39,198 bases of DNA from an uncultured Acidaminococcus sp. GTDB taxonomy: Bacteria; Bacillota; Negativicutes; Acidaminococcales; Acidaminococcaceae. The notes under the pieces were generated by a model that was given only the letters and a program-made list of their open reading frames with translations, was not told the DNA's origin and made no database searches. The stretch is from NCBI GenBank assembly GCA_900315205.1, contig OMYF01000017.1:1-39198 (forward strand), given 5' to 3'. The position numbers and the translations under genes were made by a program. This document shows, piece by piece, positions 17,206-25,386 of the stretch. How positions within the stretch are numbered: the stretch's first letter is position 1; each line of letters starts with the position of its first letter.

Positions 17206-17460
17206 TCATTCACTCCGCGTCCTGACAAGGTCACAGAGTTTTTTGATCATGGCATCATAATTCTCCCGCCGGTGCGGGAACAGGCAGCGGGAACAGTCCT
17301 TGATGCCTTCCGGAGTCCGCGTATAAGCTCCGCCGCAGTCACTCACGAGATACAGCGGGCAAAAGCAGAAAAGGCAGTTGAAATCGTCCGGATCGGCCCC
17401 TTTGTGACAGGGGAAGAACTCACACTCCCGGTGGCTGAAGAAGGCATAGTGCTTAGTCAT
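17206..17460 (-). CDS. Cysteine-rich small domain protein (probable metal-binding)
   Basis: 84 aa with ten Cys, two of them in CLFCFCPLY. The pattern FFSHRECEFFPCH, NCLFCFCPLYLVSDCGG, IKDCSRCLFPHRRENYD fits the uncharacterised cysteine-rich small domain family found in clostridia and related bacteria, probably binding zinc or Fe-S. The biochemical role is unknown. Its ATG 17460 lies inside the end of ksgA (8-base overlap, CATGACTAA), so translation is coupled to ksgA. It is the last gene of the metG-tatD-yabE-rnmV-ksgA run. Confidence 0.75.
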   Translation of the reverse strand: MTKHYAFFSHRECEFFPCHKGADPDDFNCLFCFCPLYLVSDCGGAYTRTPEGIKDCSRCLFPHRRENYDAMIKKLCDLVRTRSE

Positions 17461-18307
17461 GGAGCAGTGCCTCGTATGTCTTCACCAGGGTCCCGAATTC
17501 TTCCAGAGAAAGAGATTCGCCGCGCCGGCTCGCTTCGATCCCGGCCCGCTCCAGCCATTCTCCTGCCGTATGCCCGGCGGGGACGATGGATTTCAGGCAA
17601 TTGGAAAGCATCTTCCGGCGCTGGGAAAAAGCAGCCCGCACGACCTTGAAAAAGAGGCGGGCCGGTACATCGACAGCGGGCACAGCTCTTTTTTCGCAGA
17701 CGACGACGGTGGAATCCACTTTGGGCGCCGGCATGAAATCCCGGGCCGGTACCTGGATGGCCATATGCGGCTCCGAATAGAACTGCAGGGCCAGAGAAAG
17801 AGGCCCGTACTCCTTGCCGCCGGGCGAGGCAGTCATGCGCTCGCCCACTTCCTTCTGCACCATGACGACGAGCCGCTCCAGAGGCAGTTCCTCTTCAAGG
17901 AGCGCGAAGATGATGGGTGTCGTGATATAGTAAGGAAGATTGGCAGCCACCGTAAAGGGCCTGCCCCCGGTGATTTTCGCAATATCCGTCTTGAGGATGT
18001 CCCCGGGGATGATTTCCACGTTGCTGTAGCCTTCCAGCGTCTTTGCCAGGACGGGCAGCAGCGTCGTATCGATTTCCACGCTCTTTACGTCCGCTCCGGT
18101 TTCCGCCAGAGCCTGCGTCAGTGTGCCGATGCCCGGCCCGACCTCGAGGACCAGGTCTCCCGGCCCGATTTTGGCCGCCTCTGCAATGCCGCGGACGATT
18201 TTTTCGTTGATCAGGAAATTCTGTCCGAATCTCTTTTTCGTGTGCAGGCCAAAGGTCTGCAGGATGTACCGGGTCACTTCCCGGCTGGCGATGATCGGAT
18301 GCAGCAT
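17453..18307 (-). CDS. rsmA: 16S rRNA (adenine1518/1519-N6)-dimethyltransferase
   Basis: 284 aa, the usual length for KsgA/RsmA, which dimethylates two adjacent adenines in helix 45 of 16S rRNA during 30S maturation. Motifs: KRFGQNFLINEKIV (about residues 25-38), SAM site EVGPGIGTLTQAL (about 56-68), acidic SVEIDTTL, GDILKTD, and the catalytic NLPYYITTPII (about 124-134). ATG 18307 follows AAGGAGG. It comes after rnmV with a 9-bp gap, the same adjacency as in B. subtilis. Confidence 0.95.
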   Translation of the reverse strand: MLHPIIASREVTRYILQTFGLHTKKRFGQNFLINEKIVRGIAEAAKIGPGDLVLEVGPGIGTLTQALAETGADVKSVEIDTTLLPVLAKTLEGYSNVEIIPGDILKTDIAKITGGRPFTVAANLPYYITTPIIFALLEEELPLERLVVMVQKEVGERMTASPGGKEYGPLSLALQFYSEPHMAIQVPARDFMPAPKVDSTVVVCEKRAVPAVDVPARLFFKVVRAAFSQRRKMLSNCLKSIVPAGHTAGEWLERAGIEASRRGESLSLEEFGTLVKTYEALLHD

Positions 18308-18316
18308 ACTGCCTCC

Positions 18317-18880
18317 TTATGATTTCTGATGCATTTCCTGCTCGATCTGCCGGAGTGCCGCTGCGAATTCTTCCCGCGTCACGCCGTAATGATTGAGCCG
18401 TTCGACCATTTTCTTCACATTTCCGTACCCGATCCCCAGGATGGCTCCCAGACGGTCCCGTTTGCGGGATGCCTCCGGGGAGCCGGAGCAGCCGGATAAA
18501 AATAAGTCCCGAGAGGAAAATTCCTTTCGGGGCTCCATTTCCTGAAAACGGACCTTTGACAGGGCCTTGCGGATGGCTTCGGGCTTTGCCTGTTCAATTC
18601 CCACATCATGATGGGCAAAGGCTTCCTCCCTCGGCACAAAGGCCTGTCCGGCATTCGGGAACCGCTCCGTCAGAAATCTGCGGATCCGCTCACCGGCTCC
18701 GTCAGGATCGGTGAGGATGATGATTCCCCGTTTTCGATAAGCTGCTTCGATCCGGGCCAGGGTGTACGGTGCAAGGGTAAACCCGCCGGTCTCGATGGTG
18801 TCGGCATCCACTGCCTTTTTCACCGCGACGGTATCCATCTTGCCTTCTACCACCAGCACTTCTTTCAGCACGATTTTCAC
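18317..18880 (-). CDS. rnmV: Ribonuclease M5
   Basis: 187 aa, a Toprim nuclease that matures 5S rRNA. The Toprim core is visible as KEVLVVEGKMDT (catalytic Glu about residue 12) and ILTDPDGAGERIR (Asp-x-Asp). The C-terminal helical part (GAILGIGYGNVKKMVERLNHYGVTREEF) is typical of the family. The start is GTG: 18880 gives MKIVLKEV, while 18871, also GTG, has AGGTG six bases upstream. The next gene upstream ends only 3 bases before 18880. Located between yabE and ksgA, as in B. subtilis. Confidence 0.92.
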   Translation of the reverse strand: MKIVLKEVLVVEGKMDTVAVKKAVDADTIETGGFTLAPYTLARIEAAYRKRGIIILTDPDGAGERIRRFLTERFPNAGQAFVPREEAFAHHDVGIEQAKPEAIRKALSKVRFQEMEPRKEFSSRDLFLSGCSGSPEASRKRDRLGAILGIGYGNVKKMVERLNHYGVTREEFAAALRQIEQEMHQKS

Positions 18881-18883
18881 CTG

Positions 18884-19867
18884 TTATTCCAAGAAATATA
18901 CGGTCACATCACGTCGGCCCCATGCAATGGCATCGGAATAGGAATCCATGAAGAGGTCGATGCGGTTGCCGTTGATATCGCCGCCGCAGTCCCCTGCCAT
19001 CGCAAATCCATAGCCGGGAATGTACATCCGCGTGCCATAGGGGATGACATCGGGATCCACTGCCACGATTCCATGATAAGGGACAATGCCCGTTGCCGTC
19101 AGTCCCGTACCGCTGCCTTCAGCCAGCGTATAAGCGGAAGTTTCCGCCTGCATGGCCGAACGGTACCGCACATAGCCGCGGGAGGTTTCCACCATCTGGT
19201 TCAGACCGGTTCCGACTTCCACCACTTCCGGTACCGGATCGGAAACGACTTCGCGGTCGATTTCCTTTTTGACCTTCTGGCTGCCCACATTGATCATCCG
19301 GTAGGTCACGACGGCTTCTCCGTCTTTACCGGCCGAGATGACGTTTCGTCTGCCCCGGGGCAGATTATCGTTATTCCTGAGCTCCGTCGTATAAGGAAGT
19401 TTTTCCGTTTCCTTACTGATTTCTGCTGTCGGCGACATGACATGGATCGTCATGCCCGCTTCAACCGGAGCATCCAGGGAAGGATACATCTGATATCCTT
19501 CATAGTTCACACCAACGGCGTCCAGTACTTCTTTCACAGTCTTGCGCCCAATGAGGTATTCGGTCGTTTTCCCATGCTGCCAGACCTTGACCGGAATTGC
19601 ACGGATGACCTCAATGGTCGAGCCATCCTCATATTTTCCGTCACCTGCAATGTCATAGCCGTCAGCATCTGAAAGGACCACACCGGCGTCTTCCAGGGCT
19701 CCCTTTACGGTCACAGCCCGGGTCGACAGTGTAATCGTCCGTCCATCCACCTGTACCTTTACGGTCTTCGGAGCAGCCGAAAACCCGAGGAGGTTCAAGC
19801 TCGTGATGAACAATAAACAAATGACGATCCACTTTTCAGGACGCGTCCATCGTCTTGGTTTCTGCAA
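18884..19867 (-). CDS. yabE: YabE-like cell-wall protein: DUF348 repeats, G5 and 3D domains
   Basis: 327 aa. A short basic N-terminus and one hydrophobic helix (IVICLLFITSLNLLGFSA, about residues 14-31) act as signal anchor. Two DUF348 repeats follow (VKVQVDGRTITLST and about 80-125), a G5 domain (about 155-232, TELRNNDNLPRGRRNVISAGKDGEAVVTYRM split over its strands) and a C-terminal 3D domain (about 240-325) with DPDVIPYGTRMYIPG, GDCGGDINGNRID and the Asp triad. Such proteins resemble resuscitation-promoting factors and MltA-type transglycosylases, so peptidoglycan cleavage in the periplasm is likely. The start is TTG 19867 with AAGGAGG eight bases upstream. It sits between tatD and rnmV, conserved with Bacillus. 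Confidence 0.88.
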   Translation of the reverse strand: MQKPRRWTRPEKWIVICLLFITSLNLLGFSAAPKTVKVQVDGRTITLSTRAVTVKGALEDAGVVLSDADGYDIAGDGKYEDGSTIEVIRAIPVKVWQHGKTTEYLIGRKTVKEVLDAVGVNYEGYQMYPSLDAPVEAGMTIHVMSPTAEISKETEKLPYTTELRNNDNLPRGRRNVISAGKDGEAVVTYRMINVGSQKVKKEIDREVVSDPVPEVVEVGTGLNQMVETSRGYVRYRSAMQAETSAYTLAEGSGTGLTATGIVPYHGIVAVDPDVIPYGTRMYIPGYGFAMAGDCGGDINGNRIDLFMDSYSDAIAWGRRDVTVYFLE

Positions 19868-19892
19868 ATTCTCGCCTCCTTAAAACGATGTT

Positions 19893-19922
19893 ATCATACC
19901 ATGGAGGCGGAAATGCTGTCAA
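19893..19922 (-). promoter_or_regulatory. Probable promoter of yabE-rnmV-rsmA
   Basis: Minus strand: TTGACA (19922-19917), 18-bp spacer, TATGAT (19898-19893), about 25 bp before the yabE start. The -35 is a perfect consensus. Confidence 0.75.
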
Positions 19923-20003
19923 AGAAAAGTTAGTATCTAGTCATAAAACTGTACAGTAAATCAGGCCGTTTTTGTGACTAATTTGTAAAATAGACAGTAC
20001 AAT

Positions 20004-20792
20004 TTAATCGATTTTCAGTTTGAAAAAGAGATTTTTTGAATTTTTTGTGGCAATCTGCATCATTTCCAATTCAGGGATATTCTTAAGTGATGCAGCCATT
20101 TTTGCTACTTTTTCCACGTAGAGTGGACAGTTCCGTTTTCCGCGGAAGGGTACCGGCGCCATATACGGGGAATCCGTCTCAAAGAGGATGCGGTCGAGCG
20201 GCATCCTGGAAAGGATTTCCCGGACACCGTGATCGTTCTTGAAAGTGCTTGTCCCGCCAAAGCCGAAATACCAGCCGCGGTTTAGGAACTCCTCCGCCAT
20301 TTCCCAGCTGCCGGAAAAACAGTGAAGTACGCCGCGGACGCCCTGTCCTTCGGTCCGTACAAGCTCCCGCAGATCCTCATGGGCCTCCCTGTCATGGATG
20401 ATGACGGGGAGCCCGAGTTTGCGGGCCAGATGGAACTGGGCGGCCAGGAACTCCTTCTGGACGTCATGCGGCGAGGCTTCATCGTTATAATAGTCGAGCC
20501 CGATTTCACCGATGGCGACGACGCGCGGATCCCGGGCCAGTTCCTCGATGCGTTCCAGGTCCTCCGGTCTGCAGCGGCCGATATCCTCAGGATGGAGCCC
20601 GACGGCAGCAAAGACAAAAGGATACCGGTGAGCCAGTGCGACCGCCTTCTCCGAGCTTGCGACATCGCAGCCGGGATCTATAAAACCAAGCATGGAGGAG
20701 CCGATCTGCGCGATCAGCTCCTCCCTGTCCATGTCAAAAGCCTCATCATCCAGATGGGCGTGAGTATCCAGTAAAGGCAGACGGTCCATCAT
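20004..20792 (-). CDS. tatD: TatD-family metal-dependent hydrolase/DNase
   Basis: 262 aa. Metallo-dependent hydrolase fold with the metal ligands in LDTHAHLDD (about residues 8-16), AIGEIGLDYY (about 92-101), VIIHDREAHED, GVLHCFSGS and FETDSPYMAP. Family members are Mg-dependent exonucleases or D-aminoacyl hydrolases; the physiological role is not settled. Its ATG 20792 overlaps the metG stop (AAATGATG), so it is coupled to metG. Followed by a 136-bp gap holding the yabE promoter. B. subtilis yabD occupies the same place. Confidence 0.92.
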   Translation of the reverse strand: MMDRLPLLDTHAHLDDEAFDMDREELIAQIGSSMLGFIDPGCDVASSEKAVALAHRYPFVFAAVGLHPEDIGRCRPEDLERIEELARDPRVVAIGEIGLDYYNDEASPHDVQKEFLAAQFHLARKLGLPVIIHDREAHEDLRELVRTEGQGVRGVLHCFSGSWEMAEEFLNRGWYFGFGGTSTFKNDHGVREILSRMPLDRILFETDSPYMAPVPFRGKRNCPLYVEKVAKMAASLKNIPELEMMQIATKNSKNLFFKLKID

Positions 20793-22726
20793 TTCACCTT
20801 GCTGCCCGAAGCGATACCGGGGGCCTCGGCAAGGACCAGATGGCCCTCTTTGTCGGAAGCGGCAAGGAGCATCCCTCTGGATTCGATGCCCTTCAGTTTG
20901 GCCGGCTTCAGGTTGGCAATGACGATGACATTTTTGCCCGGCAGCTCTTCTTCCGTATAGAATTTGGCAATCCCGGAGACAATGGTCCGTTCCTCTCCGC
21001 CGATGTCGACGGTCAGCTGCATCAGTTTGTCCGTCTTGGGCACACGCTGCGCCGCTTTGATGGTGGCAACGCGCAGGTCCAGCCTGGCAAAATCATCGAT
21101 CGTGATTTCGTCCGGCGTGACCACACCTTCCTTTTTGGCTTCTTTTCCGGTTTCTTTTTTGCTGACCGCTGCGGCCGGCTTCGCTTCTTTTTCTTCTTCG
21201 ATACGCGGGAAGATGGGCTGTCCCTTCGCTACTTTCGTCCCGTCGGGCAGGTTGCCCCAGGCCACATCATCCAGATGGAACTGATCCGGTACAGCCAGTC
21301 CGAGCTGTTCAAAGATCTTCGGTGCGGAGAACGGCATCATCGAAGAAATCAGGATCGCGATGTTGCGGACAGCATCAGCCAGGTTGTACATCACAGCTTC
21401 GAGACGCTTCGTCTGCGCCGGATCCTTTGCCAGGATCCATGGAGTCGTAACATCGATGTATTTGTTGGCCGCGCCGACATAGGCCCAGATGGTCTTGATG
21501 GCGTCATTGAGCTGGAAGGCATCCATCTGTTTGCGGTATGCTTCGAGCGTTTCAGCCGCAAGGGTACGGAATTTTGCGTCGACTTCATTGTCGACGACGG
21601 TCTTGTGGACAATGCCCTGATGGTACTTTTCGATCATGGAGACCGTACGGTACTGCAAATTGCCCAGATCGTTGGCCAGGTCGGAGTTCCAGCGGCGGAT
21701 CAGGCCTTCACGGGAATAGTTGCCGTCACTGCCAAGGGCAATCTCACTGAGCAGATAATACCGGACCGCATCAGGACCGAATTCCCGGATGGGTGCCATC
21801 GGATCGACGACATTGCCCTTGGATTTGCTCATCTTCTCCCCATCGACGACGAGCCAGCCGTGACCATAGACATGCTTCGGCAGGGGCTGACCCATGGACA
21901 TCAGCATGGCCGGCCAGATAATGGTGTGGAAGCGGACGATCTCCTTGCCCACCAGATGGACATCAGCAGGCCAGAATCTCTTGAACTTCTCCGGATCCGT
22001 ACCGAAACCGATCCCGGTAAAATAGCAGAGCAGTGCATCGAACCAGACATAGGTGATGGCCTTTTTGTCAAAAGGCACAGGGATCCCCCAGTCGAAGCTG
22101 CTGCGGGAAATGCACAGGTCTTCCAGACCCTGCTTCAGGAACGCGATCATCTCGTTGCGGCGGGAAACGGGCTGGATAAAATCAGGATGCTCTTCGATGT
22201 GTTTCAGGATGCGGTCCGCATACTTGGACATCTTGAAGAAATAGTCCTCTTCTTCCATCGTCTCGACGGGCCTGCCGCAGTCCGGGCAGACACCGCCGGC
22301 TTCCTCGATCTGGCGCTCCGTCCAGAAGGATTCGCAGGGCACACAGTATTTGCCGACATATTTCTTTTTATAGATATCGCCCTTGGCAAAGACGTCCTGC
22401 AGCACTTTCTGCACGTCTTTTTCGTGCTCCAGGCTGGAAGAACGGACAAATTTGGTATAACTGATCCCGAGCATTTCCCAGAGTTTCTTGAAATTGGCCA
22501 CGATGCCGTCGACATATTCGATGGGCTTCATGCCGTTTTCTTCAGCTTTTCTCTGGATCTTGAGGCCGTGTTCGTCACTGCCCGTGATGAATTCCACATC
22601 AAAGCCATTGGCCCGCTTGTACCGGGCAACAGTGTCGGCTATGGTCGTGCAGTACGCATGGCCGATATGCAGGTTGGCGCTTGGATAATAAATCGGCGTC
22701 GTAATAAAAAACGCAGGTTTCGTCAT
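20789..22726 (-). CDS. metG: Methionyl-tRNA synthetase with C-terminal tRNA-binding domain
   Basis: 645 aa. Class I synthetase charging tRNA-Met. The HIGH motif is in YPSANLHIGHAY, KMSKSKGNV carries the second signature, and a zinc knuckle is visible as CVPCESFW and CPDCGRP. An anticodon-binding helical domain follows. After a Lys/Ala/Glu-rich linker (about residues 500-530), an EMAP/Trbp111-like domain runs to the end (IDDFARLDLRVATIKAA to GMLLAASD). I prefer ATG 22726, six bases after AGGGGA; an ATG at 22732 sits inside the ribosome site. An extended -10 (TGGTATGAT, minus strand, 22775-22767) lies about 40 bp upstream. Confidence 0.95.
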   Translation of the reverse strand: MTKPAFFITTPIYYPSANLHIGHAYCTTIADTVARYKRANGFDVEFITGSDEHGLKIQRKAEENGMKPIEYVDGIVANFKKLWEMLGISYTKFVRSSSLEHEKDVQKVLQDVFAKGDIYKKKYVGKYCVPCESFWTERQIEEAGGVCPDCGRPVETMEEEDYFFKMSKYADRILKHIEEHPDFIQPVSRRNEMIAFLKQGLEDLCISRSSFDWGIPVPFDKKAITYVWFDALLCYFTGIGFGTDPEKFKRFWPADVHLVGKEIVRFHTIIWPAMLMSMGQPLPKHVYGHGWLVVDGEKMSKSKGNVVDPMAPIREFGPDAVRYYLLSEIALGSDGNYSREGLIRRWNSDLANDLGNLQYRTVSMIEKYHQGIVHKTVVDNEVDAKFRTLAAETLEAYRKQMDAFQLNDAIKTIWAYVGAANKYIDVTTPWILAKDPAQTKRLEAVMYNLADAVRNIAILISSMMPFSAPKIFEQLGLAVPDQFHLDDVAWGNLPDGTKVAKGQPIFPRIEEEKEAKPAAAVSKKETGKEAKKEGVVTPDEITIDDFARLDLRVATIKAAQRVPKTDKLMQLTVDIGGEERTIVSGIAKFYTEEELPGKNVIVIANLKPAKLKGIESRGMLLAASDKEGHLVLAEAPGIASGSKVK

Positions 22727-22802
22727 GGTCATTCCCCTTTTTCACTAAGTAATTCACTGATTAATAATCATACCACAAAATGTGCCCGGATGCACGAAAA
22801 AG

Positions 22803-22856
22803 GGACGCTGCACGCCGGTTGGCGGCTGCGGTTCCGAGCGGCGCGCCGCAGCGTCC
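22803..22856 (-). terminator. GC-rich hairpin downstream of yeiH / upstream of metG
   Basis: 9-bp arms GGACGCTGC (22803-22811) and GCAGCGTCC (22848-22856) with further internal pairing. On the minus strand it is followed by CTTTTTCG. Probably a second terminator in series, just before the metG promoter. Confidence 0.6.
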
Positions 22857-22866
22857 GGCCGGCAGC

Positions 22867-22960
22867 AAAAAAAAGCCTGCACCGGACGCCGGAATATCGG
22901 CTGACCGCGCACCGCCTCAACAGACGGTCTTTCAGCCGGCTCCGGGCCGGACAGGCTTTT
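22867..22960 (-). terminator. Composite terminator of yeiH
   Basis: Minus strand: AAAAGCCTG (22960-22952) pairs with CAGGCTTTT next to a run of eight T (22874-22867). The long loop folds into nested stems GGCTGA/TCAGCC and GACCG/CGGTC. It starts about 70 bp after the yeiH stop. Confidence 0.75.
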
Positions 22961-23032
22961 ACGCACTGCGTCCGCGGGACAGTCCCGTCACCCGCCCGCA
23001 CGGCAGGTGCGCTGTCTCCGCGCTTTATTTTC

Positions 23033-24055
23033 TTACCACAGCCCCAGGACCTTCTGCATGGCCAGGCTGACGGCCGTAATGCCGGCCCAGCAGCAGGCGC
23101 CCAGCAGGATGGGTTTCCCGCCGGTACGGATCAGCTTGACGATATTGCTGTTAAGGCCGATGGCTGCCATGGCCATGACGATCAGGAAACGGCTCAGCGT
23201 CTTCATGGGTGCAAAGAAAGAAGCACCGATACCCAGCTGCAGCGCGATGGTGGTCACGATGGAAGCCAGGACAAAATAGAACACGAATACAGGTACCGCC
23301 TGGACGGCCCGGAATTTCTGACCTCCTGCAGCATTCCCCTTTTTGCCGTAGTAGAGGGAGAGGCCAATCGTGATGGGGATGATAGCCAGCGTCCGGGTCA
23401 GTTTCACTGTGACGGCCTTGTCCAGGGTCGCCGTGCCGAGATTCCACATGCTGTCCCAGGCAGCAGCTGCCGCGGTCACAGAGGAAGTATCGTTCACGGC
23501 AGTGCCGGCAAAGATACCGAAACCTTCACCGCTCACAGTACTGAAGCCCAGCGCGCTGCCGAGCAGCGGGAAGAAGATGGCGGCGAGCACATTGAAGAAA
23601 AAGATGACCGAAACAGCCTGGGCCACTTCTTCATCATTTGCCCGGATAGCCGGCGCCGCTGCCGCAATTGCGGATCCGCCGCAGATCGAGGAACCCACTC
23701 CCACCAGCGTGGAGATCCGGACAGGGATGGAGAAGAGCCTCTGCATCCCCCAGGCAATCACGAGGGATGTCGTGATGGTGCAGACAATGATGGGCAGGGA
23801 CTGCTGCCCCGTCGCAGCGACCTGATGCAGATCGAGTCCAAATCCGAGGAAGACAACAGCTGCCTGGAGGATGATCTTGCTGGTCCACTGGATTCCCGGT
23901 GCCGCATCCCCCTTTTTCTCCCAGAACATCGTAATCACCATGCCCAGCAGGATCGCCATGACCGGGCCTCCGGCCACAGGAACCAGTTTCCCCAGGAGCC
24001 AGGCCGGTATGGCAATGGCAAGACAGACAATGATTCCTTTCCATTTTTCACGCAT
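23033..24055 (-). CDS. yeiH: YeiH/UPF0324-family membrane transporter
   Basis: 340 aa and very hydrophobic, about ten membrane segments. Characteristic stretches are GGPVMAILLGM, VVFLGFGLDL, the GVGSSICGGSAIAA loop, FAGTAVNDTSSVTAAA and MAAIGLNSNI. The family is annotated as putative sulfate/sulfonate exporters; the substrate is not firmly established. ATG 24055 is eight bases from AAGGAGG; an in-frame GTG at 24061 is too close to it. It is divergent from a LysR gene, the same arrangement as yeiH-yeiE in E. coli, which suggests local control by that regulator. Confidence 0.85.
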   Translation of the reverse strand: MREKWKGIIVCLAIAIPAWLLGKLVPVAGGPVMAILLGMVITMFWEKKGDAAPGIQWTSKIILQAAVVFLGFGLDLHQVAATGQQSLPIIVCTITTSLVIAWGMQRLFSIPVRISTLVGVGSSICGGSAIAAAAPAIRANDEEVAQAVSVIFFFNVLAAIFFPLLGSALGFSTVSGEGFGIFAGTAVNDTSSVTAAAAAWDSMWNLGTATLDKAVTVKLTRTLAIIPITIGLSLYYGKKGNAAGGQKFRAVQAVPVFVFYFVLASIVTTIALQLGIGASFFAPMKTLSRFLIVMAMAAIGLNSNIVKLIRTGGKPILLGACCWAGITAVSLAMQKVLGLW

Positions 24056-24136
24056 TCGCACTTCCTCCTTACCGTATCATTTCAGTCCACAGCGGGGATT
24101 TCCCCTTGAAAGTCTGCTCTATTATAGAAAAATTTA

Positions 24137-24164
24137 TTGAAAAGGAAAAATGATAATTTATAAT
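24137..24164 (+). promoter_or_regulatory. Probable lysR promoter and regulator-binding region
   Basis: TTGAAA (24137-24142), 16-bp spacer, TATAAT (24159-24164). An imperfect dyad TTTAT-N9-ATAAA at 24157-24175 overlaps the -10 and could be a LysR site. The divergent yeiH -10 is probably TATAAT on the minus strand at 24126-24121. Confidence 0.5.
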
Positions 24165-24195
24165 ATATTCATAAAATATCCTTATGGAGGATTGT

Positions 24196-25293
24196 ATGGA
24201 TACCCAACTGAAGACTTTCCTTTGTGTCTGTGAAACGCTGAATTTCACGCGGGCAGCGCAGCAGCTCTTCCTCACCCAGCCCGCCGTATCGCAGCACATC
24301 CAGGCTCTGGAGAAACGCTACGGCCAGCCTCTTTTCTGCCGCCGGGGCAGGATACTGGCACTGACACCGGCCGGCAGGACCCTTGCAGCGTATGCCCGTC
24401 TCCTGCAGAACGACGAAGCCCTGCTGGAGAAAAAGATGCAGGACTGCCATCACGGCTCCCATCGGATCACATTCGGCGTCACCATGACCATCGGAGAATA
24501 CGGGATTGCAGGCCCCGTGGCCCGCTATCTCCGTGCCCATCCCGATGTGGACCTGACCATCGTCTTCGGCAATACGCAGGAGCTGCTGCAGCAGCTGGAA
24601 CAGGGAAATCTGGCCTTTGCCCTGGTGGAAGGCTATTATCCCCCGGAACCCTATGACCACCTTCTCTTCCGTCTGGAGCCATTCGTCCCAGTCTGTGCGG
24701 CAGGCCATGTCTTCCGCCGGGAGCCGGTCCTCTGCAGGGATCTGCTGAGCGAGCGCCTCCTCATCCGGGAACCCGGATCGGGTACGCGGAACATCCTCGA
24801 ACGGAACCTGGCCCTCCAGGGACTCTCGCTCAGTCAGTTTGCCCACCGGCTCCAGATCGGGAACATGCATGCCCTGATCCAGCTCCTTGTCAGGGACTGC
24901 GGCCTGACCTTTCTGTACCGGATCGCCGTAGAAAAAGAAATCGCAGACGGACGCGTCCGTCTGCTTTCGCTGCAGGATTTCTCCATGGTCCATTCTTTTG
25001 ATTTCATCTGGCCCAAAAACAGCATCTTCGCCCCGGAATTCCGGAACCTCTGCGAAGAGCTGAAGGCCGACTCAGCCGATGAGTTTCAGGCCGATGATGC
25101 CCGCTGCGATACAGGCAATGCAGATCAGATGAGGAAGTGTCAGGCTTTCGCCGAACAGGACTATACCGGCAATGGACGTGCCGATGATGCCGATTCCCGT
25201 CCAGACGGCATAGGACGTCCCCAGCGGGAGACGCCGCAGTGCCAGATCCAGGAAGACAAAACTCGCCACAAGGCCGCCAATGGTAACGACTGA
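24196..25293 (+). CDS. LysR-family regulator, YeiE-like, with unusual C-terminal extension
   Basis: 365 aa, whereas LysR proteins are usually about 290-310. The N-terminal HTH (about residues 1-60) contains FTRAAQQLFLTQPAVSQHIQALEKRYG; the substrate-binding domain follows (ITFGVTMTIGEYGIAGP, EPFVPVCAAGHVF, RDCGLTFLYRIAVEKEI). Homology-like sequence ends near FAPEFRNLCEEL (about 285-295). The remaining roughly 73 residues are polar, low-complexity in appearance, and read antisense to the SMR gene at 25072-25386. ATG 24196 follows GGAGGATTGT. It is divergent from yeiH, which it probably regulates in response to an unknown ligand (sulfite in E. coli YeiE). The extension may be translated or may reflect a lost stop codon. 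Confidence 0.85.
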   Translation: MDTQLKTFLCVCETLNFTRAAQQLFLTQPAVSQHIQALEKRYGQPLFCRRGRILALTPAGRTLAAYARLLQNDEALLEKKMQDCHHGSHRITFGVTMTIGEYGIAGPVARYLRAHPDVDLTIVFGNTQELLQQLEQGNLAFALVEGYYPPEPYDHLLFRLEPFVPVCAAGHVFRREPVLCRDLLSERLLIREPGSGTRNILERNLALQGLSLSQFAHRLQIGNMHALIQLLVRDCGLTFLYRIAVEKEIADGRVRLLSLQDFSMVHSFDFIWPKNSIFAPEFRNLCEELKADSADEFQADDARCDTGNADQMRKCQAFAEQDYTGNGRADDADSRPDGIGRPQRETPQCQIQEDKTRHKAANGND

Positions 25294-25386
25294 AGGAACG
25301 AGCCGGCTGAATCCCTGCGAAAATTTGAGACCTACAGCCCACACCATTTCAAAGATACCGGCAATAAATAAATAGACCCAGGACAT
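25072..25386 (-). CDS. gdx: SMR-family transporter, guanidinium exporter (Gdx/SugE) type
   Basis: 104 aa, four transmembrane helices, proton-coupled small multidrug resistance family. MSWVYLFIAGIFEMVWAVGLKFSQGF with the essential Glu in helix 1, then LPLGTSYAVWTGIG and GIVLFGESL, match the Gdx/SugE subtype rather than EmrE; Gdx members export guanidinium. ATG 25386 follows GGGAGGG. The last 222 bp are antisense to the 3' end of the convergent lysR. No guanidine riboswitch was recognised upstream. Confidence 0.87.
   Translation of the reverse strand: MSWVYLFIAGIFEMVWAVGLKFSQGFSRLVPSVVTIGGLVASFVFLDLALRRLPLGTSYAVWTGIGIIGTSIAGIVLFGESLTLPHLICIACIAAGIIGLKLIG

Noticed and set aside
20840..24109. 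A 1089-codon plus-strand open frame across metG and yeiH
   Set aside because: It lies antisense to two genes with full family motifs and crosses their terminator region. Long mirror frames are expected opposite GC-rich codon usage. No ribosome site or domain is visible.
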